Shown: piece by piece, positions 24,460-33,064 of the stretch
Layout: every line of letters begins with the position of its first letter
Numbering within the stretch: the first letter of the stretch is position 1
Assembly (NCBI GenBank): GCA_910584955.1
Contig: CAJUDC010000009.1
Coordinates: 1-35,780 of the forward strand
Direction of reading: 5' to 3'
Source: an uncultured Paraprevotella sp.
GTDB taxonomy: Bacteria > Bacteroidota > Bacteroidia > Bacteroidales > Bacteroidaceae
Length of the DNA: 35,780 nucleotides
Made by a program: the position numbers and the translations under genes
Notes under the pieces: generated by a model
What the model was told of the DNA's origin: nothing
Seen by the model: the letters and a program-made list of their open reading frames with translations, nothing else
Databases searched by the model: none

Positions 24460-25803
24460 TCAAGTAAAGTACTTGTCGAGTTTTTTTATAAACATGTTCT
24501 TACTGAATACAACCACGCTATCGCCGGCTTGTATTTGGGTGGTGCCGCTGACGAGGAAGCCTTCACCGTCGCGTACCAGTCCGCCGATGGTAACGCCTTG
24601 AGGCAGTCCCAGATCCTTTACTTGCTTGCGGGTGACTTTGGCGTTGGGCTTTACCACAAATTCCGCCACGTCTGCGTTTGCCACTGTCAGGCATTTCACA
24701 TTGGCCACGTCCGCGTCCAGCATCATCTGGTAAATATGGCTGGCGGCAATAGTCTTTTTATTGATGATGGTCCCTATGTCCAGTTTCTCGGCCATCGTTA
24801 CGTATTCGATGTTCTCGACCAGCGCTACTGTCTTTCTTACTCCCATTCGTTTGGCGGCCAGACAAGCGAGTATGTTCGTTTCGGTTTGGTTGGTAAGAGC
24901 GGCAAAAGCCTGGGTGTGGTGGATGCCTTCGTCCAATAATAGAGAGGTGTCTCTGCCGTCGCCGTTAATCACCATGATGTCGTTATTCACCAGCAGTTCG
25001 TTCAGCCGAAGGCAGCGTTTTTCGTCTTGCTCAATAATTTTCACCTCCATGTAGCTGGGCAATTTCTGTGCCGCATGTACGGTGGTGCGTCCGCCTCCCA
25101 TAATCATGACGTTCTTTACATCCGAGTAATGTTCTTTTCCAACGATTTTCCGAATGTAGGGAATGTATTTTTTCGTGGTCATGAAGTACGCGATGTCGCC
25201 CAGCTTCAATTCCACGAGACCGTTGGGGATGATGGTATCTTCGTCGCGCTTGACGGCTACGATGTGATAGGGGCTACCGGGAGCACAGAGGTCTTTGAGC
25301 GGGATATTCAGCACCTCGGCCGTTTCGCGCAATTTTATACCCAGCATGACCAGGGCACCGTCATGGACGTCCCACCATTGGCGCACCCAACTGTGCTTGA
25401 TTCCTTCGACAATGTCTTTTGCCGCCAGCATCTCGGGATAAATGAGTGAGTTAATGCCCATCTTCTTGAAGAAGTCGTTATATTGCGGCTCCAGATATTC
25501 CGAGTTGTCGATGCGGGCCACTGTTTTGCGGGATCCCATGGCGCTGGCCAGCATACAGCATGTCATGTTTTTGGTCTCATAAGGCGTTACGGCAATAAAC
25601 AGGTCCGCGTGTGCGGCTCCCGCTTCTTTCAGTCCGCTGATGGAAGTGGGAGAAACATTCAGGGTCATCAGATCGAAGGAGCCGGATATGGAAGCCAGTT
25701 TCTCTTCGCTCTCGTCAATCAGCACGATGTCCTGATTTTCTTTGGACAGTAGTTCGGCCAGGTGAGTGCCTACGGCTCCGGCTCCGGCTATAATAATCTT
25801 CAT
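24460..25803 (-). CDS. trkA: Trk-type potassium uptake regulatory protein TrkA
   Basis: 447 aa with the double RCK layout of classic TrkA: two Rossmann RCK_N domains ('MKIIIAGAGAVGTHLAELL' at residue 1 and 'NVMIMGGGRTTVHAAQKL' near 230), each followed by an RCK_C domain ('DVANVKCLTVANADVAEFVV' begins the second). It is a cytoplasmic, NAD(H)/ATP-binding regulator of the TrkH/TrkG potassium channel. The start is ATG, 3 nt after the dxs stop, so it is translationally close to dxs. No trkH gene follows in this window: the next gene is the convergent DUF4435 gene. Confidence 0.93.
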   Translation of the reverse strand: MKIIIAGAGAVGTHLAELLSKENQDIVLIDESEEKLASISGSFDLMTLNVSPTSISGLKEAGAAHADLFIAVTPYETKNMTCCMLASAMGSRKTVARIDNSEYLEPQYNDFFKKMGINSLIYPEMLAAKDIVEGIKHSWVRQWWDVHDGALVMLGIKLRETAEVLNIPLKDLCAPGSPYHIVAVKRDEDTIIPNGLVELKLGDIAYFMTTKKYIPYIRKIVGKEHYSDVKNVMIMGGGRTTVHAAQKLPSYMEVKIIEQDEKRCLRLNELLVNNDIMVINGDGRDTSLLLDEGIHHTQAFAALTNQTETNILACLAAKRMGVRKTVALVENIEYVTMAEKLDIGTIINKKTIAASHIYQMMLDADVANVKCLTVANADVAEFVVKPNAKVTRKQVKDLGLPQGVTIGGLVRDGEGFLVSGTTQIQAGDSVVVFSKNMFIKKLDKYFT

Positions 25804-25806
25804 GTG

Positions 25807-27729
25807 TTACGAATTTAGTGCGGTTAAGAATGCAGCAACGAAGGCATCCCGATCCAGCCCTACGATGCGTCGCAGTTCGGCTACGCTGCCATGTTCCACA
25901 AACCGGTCGGGCAACCCCAGGCGTTTCACTTGCGGGTGATAATTGTGGTCGGCCATAAATTCCAGTACGGTCGAGCCCAGTCCGCCTTGTATGACACCGT
26001 CTTCAACCGTTATGATATGGCGGAAAGAGCGTCCGACCTCATGCAGAATATCTTCGTCGATCGGTTTCAGGAAGCGCATATCATAATGTGCGATACGGAA
26101 AGAGCGTCCTTGGGCGGATGCTTTCTGTTCTGCCGTGCGGATGGCTTCCTGCACGTCGTTGCCCAACGGGCCGATGCTCAGTACGGCCAGGTCTTGGCCT
26201 TCCTTCAACCGCCGTCCTTTGCCTACGGGGATTTCTTGCATCGGGCATTCCCAGTTTACTTTAACTCCGCGTCCTCTCGGATAACGTATCACAAACGGTC
26301 CCCGGTTCGGTAATTGTGCGGTATACATCAGATGACGAAGTTCGTGTTCGTCCATCGGAGACGAAACGGTCAGATGAGGAATCGGGCGCAAGTAGGCCAG
26401 GTCAAAGGCTCCGTGGTGGGTAGGTCCGTCTTCTCCTACCAGACCGGCCCGGTCCAGGCATAACACCATATTAAGACGCTGGATAGCGACGTCGTGTATC
26501 AGATTGTCGTAGGCGCGCTGAGCGAAGGACGAATATATGTTGCAGAACGGAAGCAGGCCGTCTTTTGCCATTCCCCCCGAGAAAGTCACGGCATGCCCTT
26601 CGGCTATGCCGACGTCAAAGGCGCGCTGCGGCATGGCATTCATCATTATATTCAGTGAGCATCCGGTAGGCATTGCCGGAGTCACGCCCACGATCTTCTC
26701 GTTTTTCCGTGCCAGTTCCAGAAGTGTATGCCCGAAGACATCCTGGAACAAAGGCGGTTTTCCGGTGACGTCGTCTTTGATACGTTGTCCGGTTTCCTTG
26801 TCAAATTTCCCCGGGGCATGCCATATTGTGGCTGCTTTCTCGGCAGGCTCGAACCCTTTTCCTTTGGTTGTATGTATATGGAAAAGCTTGGGCCCTTTCA
26901 TTCCTTTGATGCTTTGCAGGGTGTGTACCAGCTCAATGACATCGTGTCCGTTGCCCGGACCGAAGTAACGGATGTTCATTCCTTCGAACACATTTTGCTG
27001 GTTATTGATCAGTGATTTGAGCGAATTGTTGAAACGTAGTATCTTTTTACGTCGTTCTTCGTTGAGCCAGCCCCATGTGAACAGCCGTTGTGAGGCCAGG
27101 AAGCGTAGCCGGTTATAGGTCCAGCTGGTGTGCAACTGATGCAAGTATTGTTTCATTCCTCCCACACTGTGGTCTATGCTCATATTGTTATCATTCAATA
27201 TGATGAGGATGTCGTTTGGGGTGGAAGAGGCATTGTTGAGACCTTCGTAGGCAAGTCCGCCGCTCATGGAACCGTCTCCGATTACGGCTATAATGTTACG
27301 TTGGCCTTCGTTTTTAGCTTTGGCTGCCACGGCCATACCCAGTGCGGCCGAGATAGAGTTGGAAGCGTGGCCGCATGTGAATGTATCGTATTCACTTTCG
27401 GCTGGCGACGGGAACGGACACAGGCCGTGCAGTTTCCGGTTAGTGCAGAATGCTTCCCTTCGCCCGGTCAGGATTTTATGTCCGTAAGCCTGGTGGCCTA
27501 CGTCCCATACGATGCGGTCGTAAGGAGTATTGTATACATAATGAAGGGCAACCGTCAGTTCTACTACCCCCAGGCTGGAAGCGAAATGCCCCGGATTGTC
27601 AGCCAACTCGTCTATGATATCCTGACGTAATTCGCGGCACACTTCCGGCAGTTTCTCTATCGGCAGTCGGCGCAGATCTTCAGGAAATTTGATTTGTTGT
27701 AACAGGCCGTATGCTTTTTTGTTGTTCAT
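25807..27729 (-). CDS. dxs: 1-deoxy-D-xylulose-5-phosphate synthase
   Basis: 640 aa from ATG 27729 (MNNKKAYGLL); an in-frame GTG 30 nt upstream is less likely because a possible -7 element overlaps it. It condenses pyruvate and glyceraldehyde 3-phosphate with thiamine diphosphate, the first step of the non-mevalonate isoprenoid pathway. Visible marks: 'ADNPGHFASSLGVVELTVALHYVY', 'IVWDVGHQAYGHKILTGRR', 'CGHASNSISAALGMA', the TPP motif 'GDGSMSGGLAYEGLNNA' to 'ILNDNNMSID', and the transketolase middle domain 'DVGIAEGHAVTFSGGMA' with 'DRAGLVGEDGPTHHGAFD'. Length and motifs are complete. It is followed directly by trkA and lies divergent from the GSCFA-murF/alr-crcB unit. Confidence 0.96.
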   Translation of the reverse strand: MNNKKAYGLLQQIKFPEDLRRLPIEKLPEVCRELRQDIIDELADNPGHFASSLGVVELTVALHYVYNTPYDRIVWDVGHQAYGHKILTGRREAFCTNRKLHGLCPFPSPAESEYDTFTCGHASNSISAALGMAVAAKAKNEGQRNIIAVIGDGSMSGGLAYEGLNNASSTPNDILIILNDNNMSIDHSVGGMKQYLHQLHTSWTYNRLRFLASQRLFTWGWLNEERRKKILRFNNSLKSLINNQQNVFEGMNIRYFGPGNGHDVIELVHTLQSIKGMKGPKLFHIHTTKGKGFEPAEKAATIWHAPGKFDKETGQRIKDDVTGKPPLFQDVFGHTLLELARKNEKIVGVTPAMPTGCSLNIMMNAMPQRAFDVGIAEGHAVTFSGGMAKDGLLPFCNIYSSFAQRAYDNLIHDVAIQRLNMVLCLDRAGLVGEDGPTHHGAFDLAYLRPIPHLTVSSPMDEHELRHLMYTAQLPNRGPFVIRYPRGRGVKVNWECPMQEIPVGKGRRLKEGQDLAVLSIGPLGNDVQEAIRTAEQKASAQGRSFRIAHYDMRFLKPIDEDILHEVGRSFRHIITVEDGVIQGGLGSTVLEFMADHNYHPQVKRLGLPDRFVEHGSVAELRRIVGLDRDAFVAAFLTALNS

Positions 27730-27747
27730 TCCTATAATTAATTGGTG

Positions 27748-27755
27748 CAAATTTA
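27748..27755 (-). promoter_or_regulatory. Possible -7 element for dxs-trkA
   Basis: TAAATTTG on the minus strand matches TAnnTTTG and ends 18 nt before the dxs ATG. No clear TTTG is found at the usual -33 distance. Confidence 0.4.
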
Positions 27756-27777
27756 GCACAAAATCGTATAAGTTAGC

Positions 27778-27785
27778 TAATTTTG
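27778..27785 (+). promoter_or_regulatory. Possible -7 element for the GSCFA-murF/alr-crcB unit
   Basis: TAATTTTG matches TAnnTTTG and lies 38 nt before the ATG at 27824; no good -33 element is seen. With the element at 27748-27755 it would form a pair of closely spaced divergent promoters. Confidence 0.4.
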
Positions 27786-27823
27786 CAGCATAAAATTGTG
27801 AGCGCTCTCATCAGCGGAAAAGA

Positions 27824-28819
27824 ATGGATTTTAGAACGGAAGTGGAAATTGAAAAGCCGGTATTCCGTATCGGTTTGCGCCAGAAAACGGTGTTTGCCGG
27901 TTCGTGTTTCGCCGAAAATGTAGGGCGGCGCCTACAGCAGAGCCGGTTAAATTGCCGGGTGAACCCTTTCGGTGTTCTGTATAATCCCGAAAGTTTGGCG
28001 ACGATGCTGCGGTTGGCGGCAGATCCGGCAGTAACAGGAGAAGATATTCCCGTATTTGAAAGCGAAGGTTTGTGGCATTGCTGGCTTACCGACAGTTCGT
28101 TCTCGGCCTTGACGGAAGCGGAATGCCGGGAGCGCGTGTGCCGGACGTTGAATGAAATCCGGGCGGATTTGCCGGGACTGGACTACTTGTTTCTGACGTT
28201 GGGTACCAACCGTTGTTATCGCTTGAAAGGAGAACAACGGATTGTGGGTAATTGCCATAAACAATCTGCTGCCGTGTTTGAGGAATGCTCGCTTACTGTG
28301 GAGCAGATTACGGATGTGCTGGAACAGGCTTTGGTTGCCTTGTGGCAACAGGGAGCGTCGCATCTGAAAGTAGTGTTTACCGTAAGCCCGTACCGTTATG
28401 CCAAGTATGGTTTTCACGGGAGCCGATTAGGAAAAGCTACGCTATTGCTGGCCGTAGACGAATTGTGCCGCCGCTATCCTTTGCAGTGCTTTTATTTCCC
28501 GGCGTATGAGATTGTGCTCGACGAGTTGAGGGATTACCGTTTTTATGCCGATGATATGTTGCATCCTTCCTCACAGGCCGTAGAGTATATTTGGGAACGT
28601 TTTGCGGCGACCTATTTTGACGAGGAGACATTGCATTTCCTGGAACGTTGGAAACGATTGCAAAAGTCATTGGCCCATCGTTCTTTGCATCCTGGGACGG
28701 AGAGTGAGCGCCGTTTTCTACAGACTACGCTGACGAGGCTGGACGAACTGGCCCGGGAATATCCTTTTCTTTCTTTTTCTACGGAACGTCAGGAACTGAT
28801 GCGCAGAATACAAAATTAA
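27824..28819 (+). CDS. GSCFA-domain protein (SGNH-hydrolase-like)
   Basis: 331 aa. The family-naming motif 'FAGSCFAENVG' lies at residues 24-34, with Ser27 in the position of the SGNH nucleophile. 'LFLTLGTNRCY' near 125 and 'DDMLHPSS' near 242-249 correspond to the Asn block and the Asp-x-x-His block of SGNH/GDSL hydrolases. There is no signal peptide, so it is probably cytoplasmic. Its substrate is unknown; the gene is 11 nt upstream of the murF-alr fusion and likely cotranscribed, which hints at a cell-envelope role (inference). Confidence 0.9.
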   Translation: MDFRTEVEIEKPVFRIGLRQKTVFAGSCFAENVGRRLQQSRLNCRVNPFGVLYNPESLATMLRLAADPAVTGEDIPVFESEGLWHCWLTDSSFSALTEAECRERVCRTLNEIRADLPGLDYLFLTLGTNRCYRLKGEQRIVGNCHKQSAAVFEECSLTVEQITDVLEQALVALWQQGASHLKVVFTVSPYRYAKYGFHGSRLGKATLLLAVDELCRRYPLQCFYFPAYEIVLDELRDYRFYADDMLHPSSQAVEYIWERFAATYFDEETLHFLERWKRLQKSLAHRSLHPGTESERRFLQTTLTRLDELAREYPFLSFSTERQELMRRIQN

Positions 28820-28830
28820 TAGTTACAGAT

Positions 28831-31302
28831 ATGGCTTATTCATTGGAAAAAATCACATCATTGATAGGGGCCCGGCGGACGGGAACCCGCAATGCCATGA
28901 TCGACTGGATTCTGACCGACAGTCGGTCGTTGTGCTTCCCGGAAGAAACGCTTTTCTTCGCTTTGGAAAGCAATCGTAATGACGGCCACAAGTATATTCC
29001 CGAGTTATATCGGCGGGGGGTGCGCAATTTTGTGGTGAGGCACTTGCCTGAAGATGCGTTGTCCGCTTATGCGGATGCCAATTTTTTGCAGGTGATCAGT
29101 CCGCTGAAGGCACTCCAACGGTTGGCCGAACGGCATCGGGAGGAGTTTTCCGTGCCGGTAGTGGGTATTACCGGCAGCAACGGTAAGACGATAATCAAGG
29201 AATGGCTTTATCAGTTGCTTTCTCCCGATTGTCCTATCTGCCGGTCGCCCCGAAGTTATAATTCGCAGATCGGGGTGCCTCTTTCCGTATGGATGATGAA
29301 CGAAAGTACCGAGTTGGCTCTTTTTGAGGCCGGTATCTCTCAGCCGGGCGAGATGGATGCTTTGCAGGCCGTCATACAGCCCACGATAGGGATATTTACC
29401 AACCTAGGCAGTGCTCACCAGGAGAATTTCGAATCATCGGAGCAGAAGGGCATGGAGAAAATGCGGTTGTTCAAGGATTGCGGGCTGTTGATATACGAAG
29501 CGGACGATGAAGAAGTGGCCCGTTGTGTGCGGCGGTCGGCTTTCGGTGGCGATACCCTTGCCTGGTCGTTCCGGGATGCCGGAGCCGCGCTATATATATA
29601 TAAGGTGGAAAAGGCCGAGACCTCGACACGGTTGTTTTATCGTTACGGAGGGACGGAGGGTACGTATGTGTTGCCTTTTATCGATACGGCTTCCCTTGAA
29701 GATTCTGTTCATTGCCTGGCGTTGTGCCTGCATCTCGGTTTGCGGGCGGAGGTGATTGCCGATCGGATGGCCCGATTGGAGCCGGTGGCGATGCGGCTGG
29801 AGGTGAAAGAGGGGCGCAACGGTTGCACACTGATTAACGATAGCTATAATTCCGATTTTAATTCGCTGCAAATCGCACTCGATTTCATGAATCGTCGGCC
29901 TGATTGTGCCGGTCGTCGCCGTACGTTGATATTGAGCGACATCCGGCAGACGGGAGAAGATCCGACTGCTTTTTATCGTAAGGTCGCAACGCTGGCAGAG
30001 ACCTTGGGCGTGGAGAAGTTTATCGGGGTGGGACCGCAATTGCAGGCACAATCCGCCTGGTTTGAAGGCGAGACATACTTCTTTGCTTCTACTTCCGAGT
30101 TGCTCCGAAGCGAAGTGTTCCGTACATTGCGTAACGAAGTGATTCTGATAAAGGGAGCACGCGATTTCCGGTTCGACGAAGTGTCGGAGCAACTGGAACT
30201 CAAAGTGCACGAGACGATTCTGGAAGTGAACCTGAACGCCGTGGTGGACAACCTGAATTACTATCGCAGTTTTATGCGGCCCGAAACCAAAATGGTGTGT
30301 ATGGTGAAGGCTTCGGCCTATGGAGCCGGTTCGGTGGAGGTGGCCAAGACGTTGCAGGACCATCGGGTGGACTATCTGGCGGTGGCGGTGGCCGACGAAG
30401 GTTCCGATCTGCGTAAGGCCGGCATTACGAGTAATATCATGATTATGAATCCCGAGATGACCGCTTTCAGCACCCTCTTTGAGTATGAGCTGGAACCGGA
30501 GGTGTATAGTTTCCGGTTGCTGGACGCTTTGATCCGTGCCGCTGAGAAGGAGGGGATCACACACTTCCCCGTACACATCAAACTCGATACCGGTATGCAC
30601 CGTCTGGGCTTTGATCCGGTGGCTGATATGCCGAAACTCATTGACCGTCTGAAGCACCAGACGGCTGTGATTCCGCGTTCCGTCTTTTCGCATTTCGTGG
30701 GGAGCGACAGCGATGACTTCGATGCGTTTTCCGACCGGCAGTACGAACTGTTCCGCCAGGGCAGCGATGTCTTGCAGGCGGCGTTTCGCCACAAAATCCT
30801 GCGGCATATATGTAACAGTGCCGGCATTGAGCATTTTCCGCAGCGGCACCTGGAGATGGTACGTTTGGGCTTGGGACTTTATGGTATTAATTCCCGCAAC
30901 AACCGGATGCTTCACAATGTAAGTACGCTGAAAACAACGATATTGCAGATTCATGATGTGCCGAAGGAAGACACGGTGGGCTATAGTCGGAAAGGACGTT
31001 TGACGCGCGACAGCCGTATTGCCGCCTTGCCCATCGGTTATGCCGACGGGCTGGACCGCAAATTGGGCAACGGGAACGCTTATTGTCTGGTCAACGGCCG
31101 GCCGGCACCTTATGTGGGGAATATCTGTATGGATGTGTGCATGATAGATGTCACGGACATTCCTTGCCGTGAAGGAGATACGGCTGTGATTTTCGGCGAC
31201 GACTTGCCGGTTACGGTCCTTAGCGATGCTGTCGGTACGATTCCTTACGAGATGCTGACTGCCGTCAGTTCCCGGGTAAAACGTGTTTATTACAAAGATT
31301 GA
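28831..31302 (+). CDS. Bifunctional UDP-MurNAc-tripeptide:D-Ala-D-Ala ligase / alanine racemase
   Basis: 823 aa fusion. Residues 1 to about 455 are MurF: Mur-ligase N-domain, P-loop 'GITGSNGKT' (Lys119), central motifs 'LFEAGISQPGEMD' and 'IFTNLGSAHQENF', and the C-domain 'LINDSYNSDFNSL' and 'LSDIRQTGED'. Residues about 459-823 are a PLP alanine racemase: 'MVKASAYGAGS' (PLP Lys493), 'KLDTGMHRLGF', 'RLGLGLYGIN', and 'VGYSRKGRL' (second catalytic base Tyr718), then 'GNICMDVCMIDVT'. The racemase makes D-Ala, which, after dimerisation by Ddl, the MurF half adds to the peptidoglycan precursor. The fusion is typical of Bacteroidales. Both active sites look intact. The stop codon overlaps the crcB start codon. 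Confidence 0.95.
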   Translation: MAYSLEKITSLIGARRTGTRNAMIDWILTDSRSLCFPEETLFFALESNRNDGHKYIPELYRRGVRNFVVRHLPEDALSAYADANFLQVISPLKALQRLAERHREEFSVPVVGITGSNGKTIIKEWLYQLLSPDCPICRSPRSYNSQIGVPLSVWMMNESTELALFEAGISQPGEMDALQAVIQPTIGIFTNLGSAHQENFESSEQKGMEKMRLFKDCGLLIYEADDEEVARCVRRSAFGGDTLAWSFRDAGAALYIYKVEKAETSTRLFYRYGGTEGTYVLPFIDTASLEDSVHCLALCLHLGLRAEVIADRMARLEPVAMRLEVKEGRNGCTLINDSYNSDFNSLQIALDFMNRRPDCAGRRRTLILSDIRQTGEDPTAFYRKVATLAETLGVEKFIGVGPQLQAQSAWFEGETYFFASTSELLRSEVFRTLRNEVILIKGARDFRFDEVSEQLELKVHETILEVNLNAVVDNLNYYRSFMRPETKMVCMVKASAYGAGSVEVAKTLQDHRVDYLAVAVADEGSDLRKAGITSNIMIMNPEMTAFSTLFEYELEPEVYSFRLLDALIRAAEKEGITHFPVHIKLDTGMHRLGFDPVADMPKLIDRLKHQTAVIPRSVFSHFVGSDSDDFDAFSDRQYELFRQGSDVLQAAFRHKILRHICNSAGIEHFPQRHLEMVRLGLGLYGINSRNNRMLHNVSTLKTTILQIHDVPKEDTVGYSRKGRLTRDSRIAALPIGYADGLDRKLGNGNAYCLVNGRPAPYVGNICMDVCMIDVTDIPCREGDTAVIFGDDLPVTVLSDAVGTIPYEMLTAVSSRVKRVYYKD

Positions 31303-31685
31303 TGACAGACGTGAGGGCCTTGTTTTGTATCTTTATAGGCGGCGGTTTGGGGAGCCTGGGACGGTATGGACTGTCCGTATGGGTGAACCGGTTGACCGGA
31401 GGTGCTTTTCCGTGGGCGACGATGGGCGTTAACGTGTTGGGCTGTCTCCTTATAGGGATGTTCGGCGGTTGTGCGGCTCATTTCGGTTGGGGACGCGAGG
31501 TACGTTTGCTGCTCACGGTGGGATTGTGCGGCGGTTTTACTACGTTTTCCACATTCTCTAACGAAGCGTTGCTGTTGCTTCGAAGCGGGCATTATGTTTG
31601 GTTCGCTTTGTATGCCGCAGGCAGTCTGCTGTTGGGACTGTTCGGGGTGTGGCTCGGGCTTCGGCTGGCCGACTGTCTGCATTGA
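31302..31685 (+). CDS. crcB: Fluoride-specific ion channel CrcB/Fluc
   Basis: 127 aa with four membrane helices, standard for the dual-topology Fluc channel. Signatures: 'GGGLGSLGRYGLS' near the start, 'TMGVNVLGC' with pore Asn44, and 'CGGFTTFSTFSNEAL' (76-90) containing the Phe-box and central Na+-site segment. I start at ATG 31302, which shares its A with the murF-alr stop (TGATG); a TTG one codon earlier is in frame but unlikely. Translational coupling to the fusion gene is probable. No fluoride riboswitch precedes it. Confidence 0.92.
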   Translation: MTDVRALFCIFIGGGLGSLGRYGLSVWVNRLTGGAFPWATMGVNVLGCLLIGMFGGCAAHFGWGREVRLLLTVGLCGGFTTFSTFSNEALLLLRSGHYVWFALYAAGSLLLGLFGVWLGLRLADCLH

Positions 31686-31737
31686 TATCCGGCTGACGGC
31701 TACGGGAACGGAAAGCCGGTGGAGAGGGCGGATGAAG

Positions 31738-31789
31738 AAAAAGCATAAGGGCGGGATTCGAATTTGCGAATCCCGCCCTTATGCTTTTT
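31738..31789. terminator. Perfect 23-bp bidirectional terminator between crcB and oadB
   Basis: The arms 31738-31760 and 31767-31789 are perfect 23-bp inverted repeats with a 6-nt loop. The GC core is flanked by AAAAA on the left and TTTTT on the right, giving a T-run on both strands. It lies between the convergent ends of crcB (31685) and oadB (31814), so it should stop transcription from both sides. Confidence 0.9.
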
Positions 31790-31813
31790 GTGTTATACTG
31801 TTCCAGCGGTGGC

Positions 31814-33061
31814 TTAGCCCAGGAAAGATATGAGCACACCGGCAGCGACAGCCGATCCGATCACACCGGAGATGTTCGAAGCCATGCAGTAATTCAGTAC
31901 GTGGTTTTTCGAATCGTACCGGGTGGCGATCTCGTTGCATACACGGCTGGCCATGGGAACGGCACTCAGACCGGTGGCACCGATCAGCGGGTTGATCTTC
32001 TTGTCCGAGAACAGGTTGAATACTTTCACCATCATGATGCCTGAGGCGATGGACAGGGCAAATGCCAGAAATCCGCCAATGATGATACCGATCGTCTGCA
32101 TGTTCAGGAAGGCTTCCGATGTCATGGTACCTCCTACGCATAATCCGAGGAAGATGGTAGCGGCGTTCATGATGGAGTTGGAAGCGGCATCGAACAGACG
32201 TGAAGTGTCGGAACCGAGCTCTTTAAGCAGGTTGCCGAACATCAGCATACCGATCAGGGGCACTGCCGTGGGCACGAAGAGAGCTACGACAGTGGTGACG
32301 GCGATGGGGAATACGATCTTCACCACACGCAGGTTTTTGATTTCCATACCGGAGGGATGCAACTTCTCCTGCTCTTTCATGTTGATCATCAGCTCCTTCT
32401 TGGTACAGGTGAATTTCACAACCAGCGGGATGATAACCGGCACCAGGGCCATGTAGGAATAAGCTGCAATAGCGATGGGGCCGAGGAGATGAGGAGCCAG
32501 CTTGATGGTGGTGAAGATAGCGGTCGGGCCGTCGGCACCGCCGATGATACCCAGCGAACCGGCTTCCTGCGGCGTAAAGCCCATAAAGAGAGCGGCAAGC
32601 AGTACGGCAAAGATACCCATCTGTGCGGCGGCTCCGAAGATGGACAGACGCAGGTTGCGCAGCATCGGTCCGAAGTCGGTCAACGCTCCCACGCCCATGA
32701 AGATGACGGGGGGGAGGAAACCGGTCTTGATGAGCATGTAATACAGGAAGTTCATCAGTCCGAGTTCGTGCGCAATGTCGTGCAACGGCATGTCCCAGAT
32801 GATCTTACGCGAACCGTCGGTCAGAGTGACATAGCCCTCCGAATCGGCTTGTATGACGCCCATCTCTCCGCCGGGGAAGTTGGCAAGCAACACGCCGAAA
32901 GCGATGGGGATGAGCAGCAACGGTTCGTATTTCTTCACAATGCCCAGATAGAGCAGTGTGAAAGCCAGCGCGTACATGATGAGGAATTGCGGTTCGGCAA
33001 TGATGTTGCTGAACGCCGTCATATCGTACAGCTTCTGTAGGATGTTCAAAACTTCTTCCAT
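31814..33061 (-). CDS. oadB: Na+-translocating decarboxylase beta subunit (oxaloacetate decarboxylase type)
   Basis: 415 aa, strongly hydrophobic, about nine membrane helices plus a re-entrant segment. Key elements: 'LGIIGGADGPTAIFTT' with Asp177 (matches Asp203 of the studied OadB proteins, essential for Na+ transport), and the C-terminal 'NYCMASNISGVIGSAVAAG' that carries the second Na+-site residues. The family's central loop is present as 'MNMKEQEKLHPSGMEIKNLRVVK'. The subunit decarboxylates carboxybiotin and pumps Na+ outward. A 3-nt gap from oadA shows a tight operon. The sequence alone cannot separate oxaloacetate from methylmalonyl-CoA or glutaconyl-CoA decarboxylase beta subunits; the alpha subunit decides this. 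Confidence 0.93.
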   Translation of the reverse strand: MEEVLNILQKLYDMTAFSNIIAEPQFLIMYALAFTLLYLGIVKKYEPLLLIPIAFGVLLANFPGGEMGVIQADSEGYVTLTDGSRKIIWDMPLHDIAHELGLMNFLYYMLIKTGFLPPVIFMGVGALTDFGPMLRNLRLSIFGAAAQMGIFAVLLAALFMGFTPQEAGSLGIIGGADGPTAIFTTIKLAPHLLGPIAIAAYSYMALVPVIIPLVVKFTCTKKELMINMKEQEKLHPSGMEIKNLRVVKIVFPIAVTTVVALFVPTAVPLIGMLMFGNLLKELGSDTSRLFDAASNSIMNAATIFLGLCVGGTMTSEAFLNMQTIGIIIGGFLAFALSIASGIMMVKVFNLFSDKKINPLIGATGLSAVPMASRVCNEIATRYDSKNHVLNYCMASNISGVIGSAVAAGVLISFLG

Positions 33062-33064
33062 ACG

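Noticed and set aside
29590..30954. Minus-strand open frame of 454 codons opposite murF-alr.
   Set aside because: The plus strand carries an intact two-domain enzyme; the antisense product is rich in His/Gln without any recognisable domain.
31200..31302. Fluoride riboswitch ahead of crcB.
   Set aside because: crcB begins within the stop codon of murF-alr, so there is no leader to hold one.
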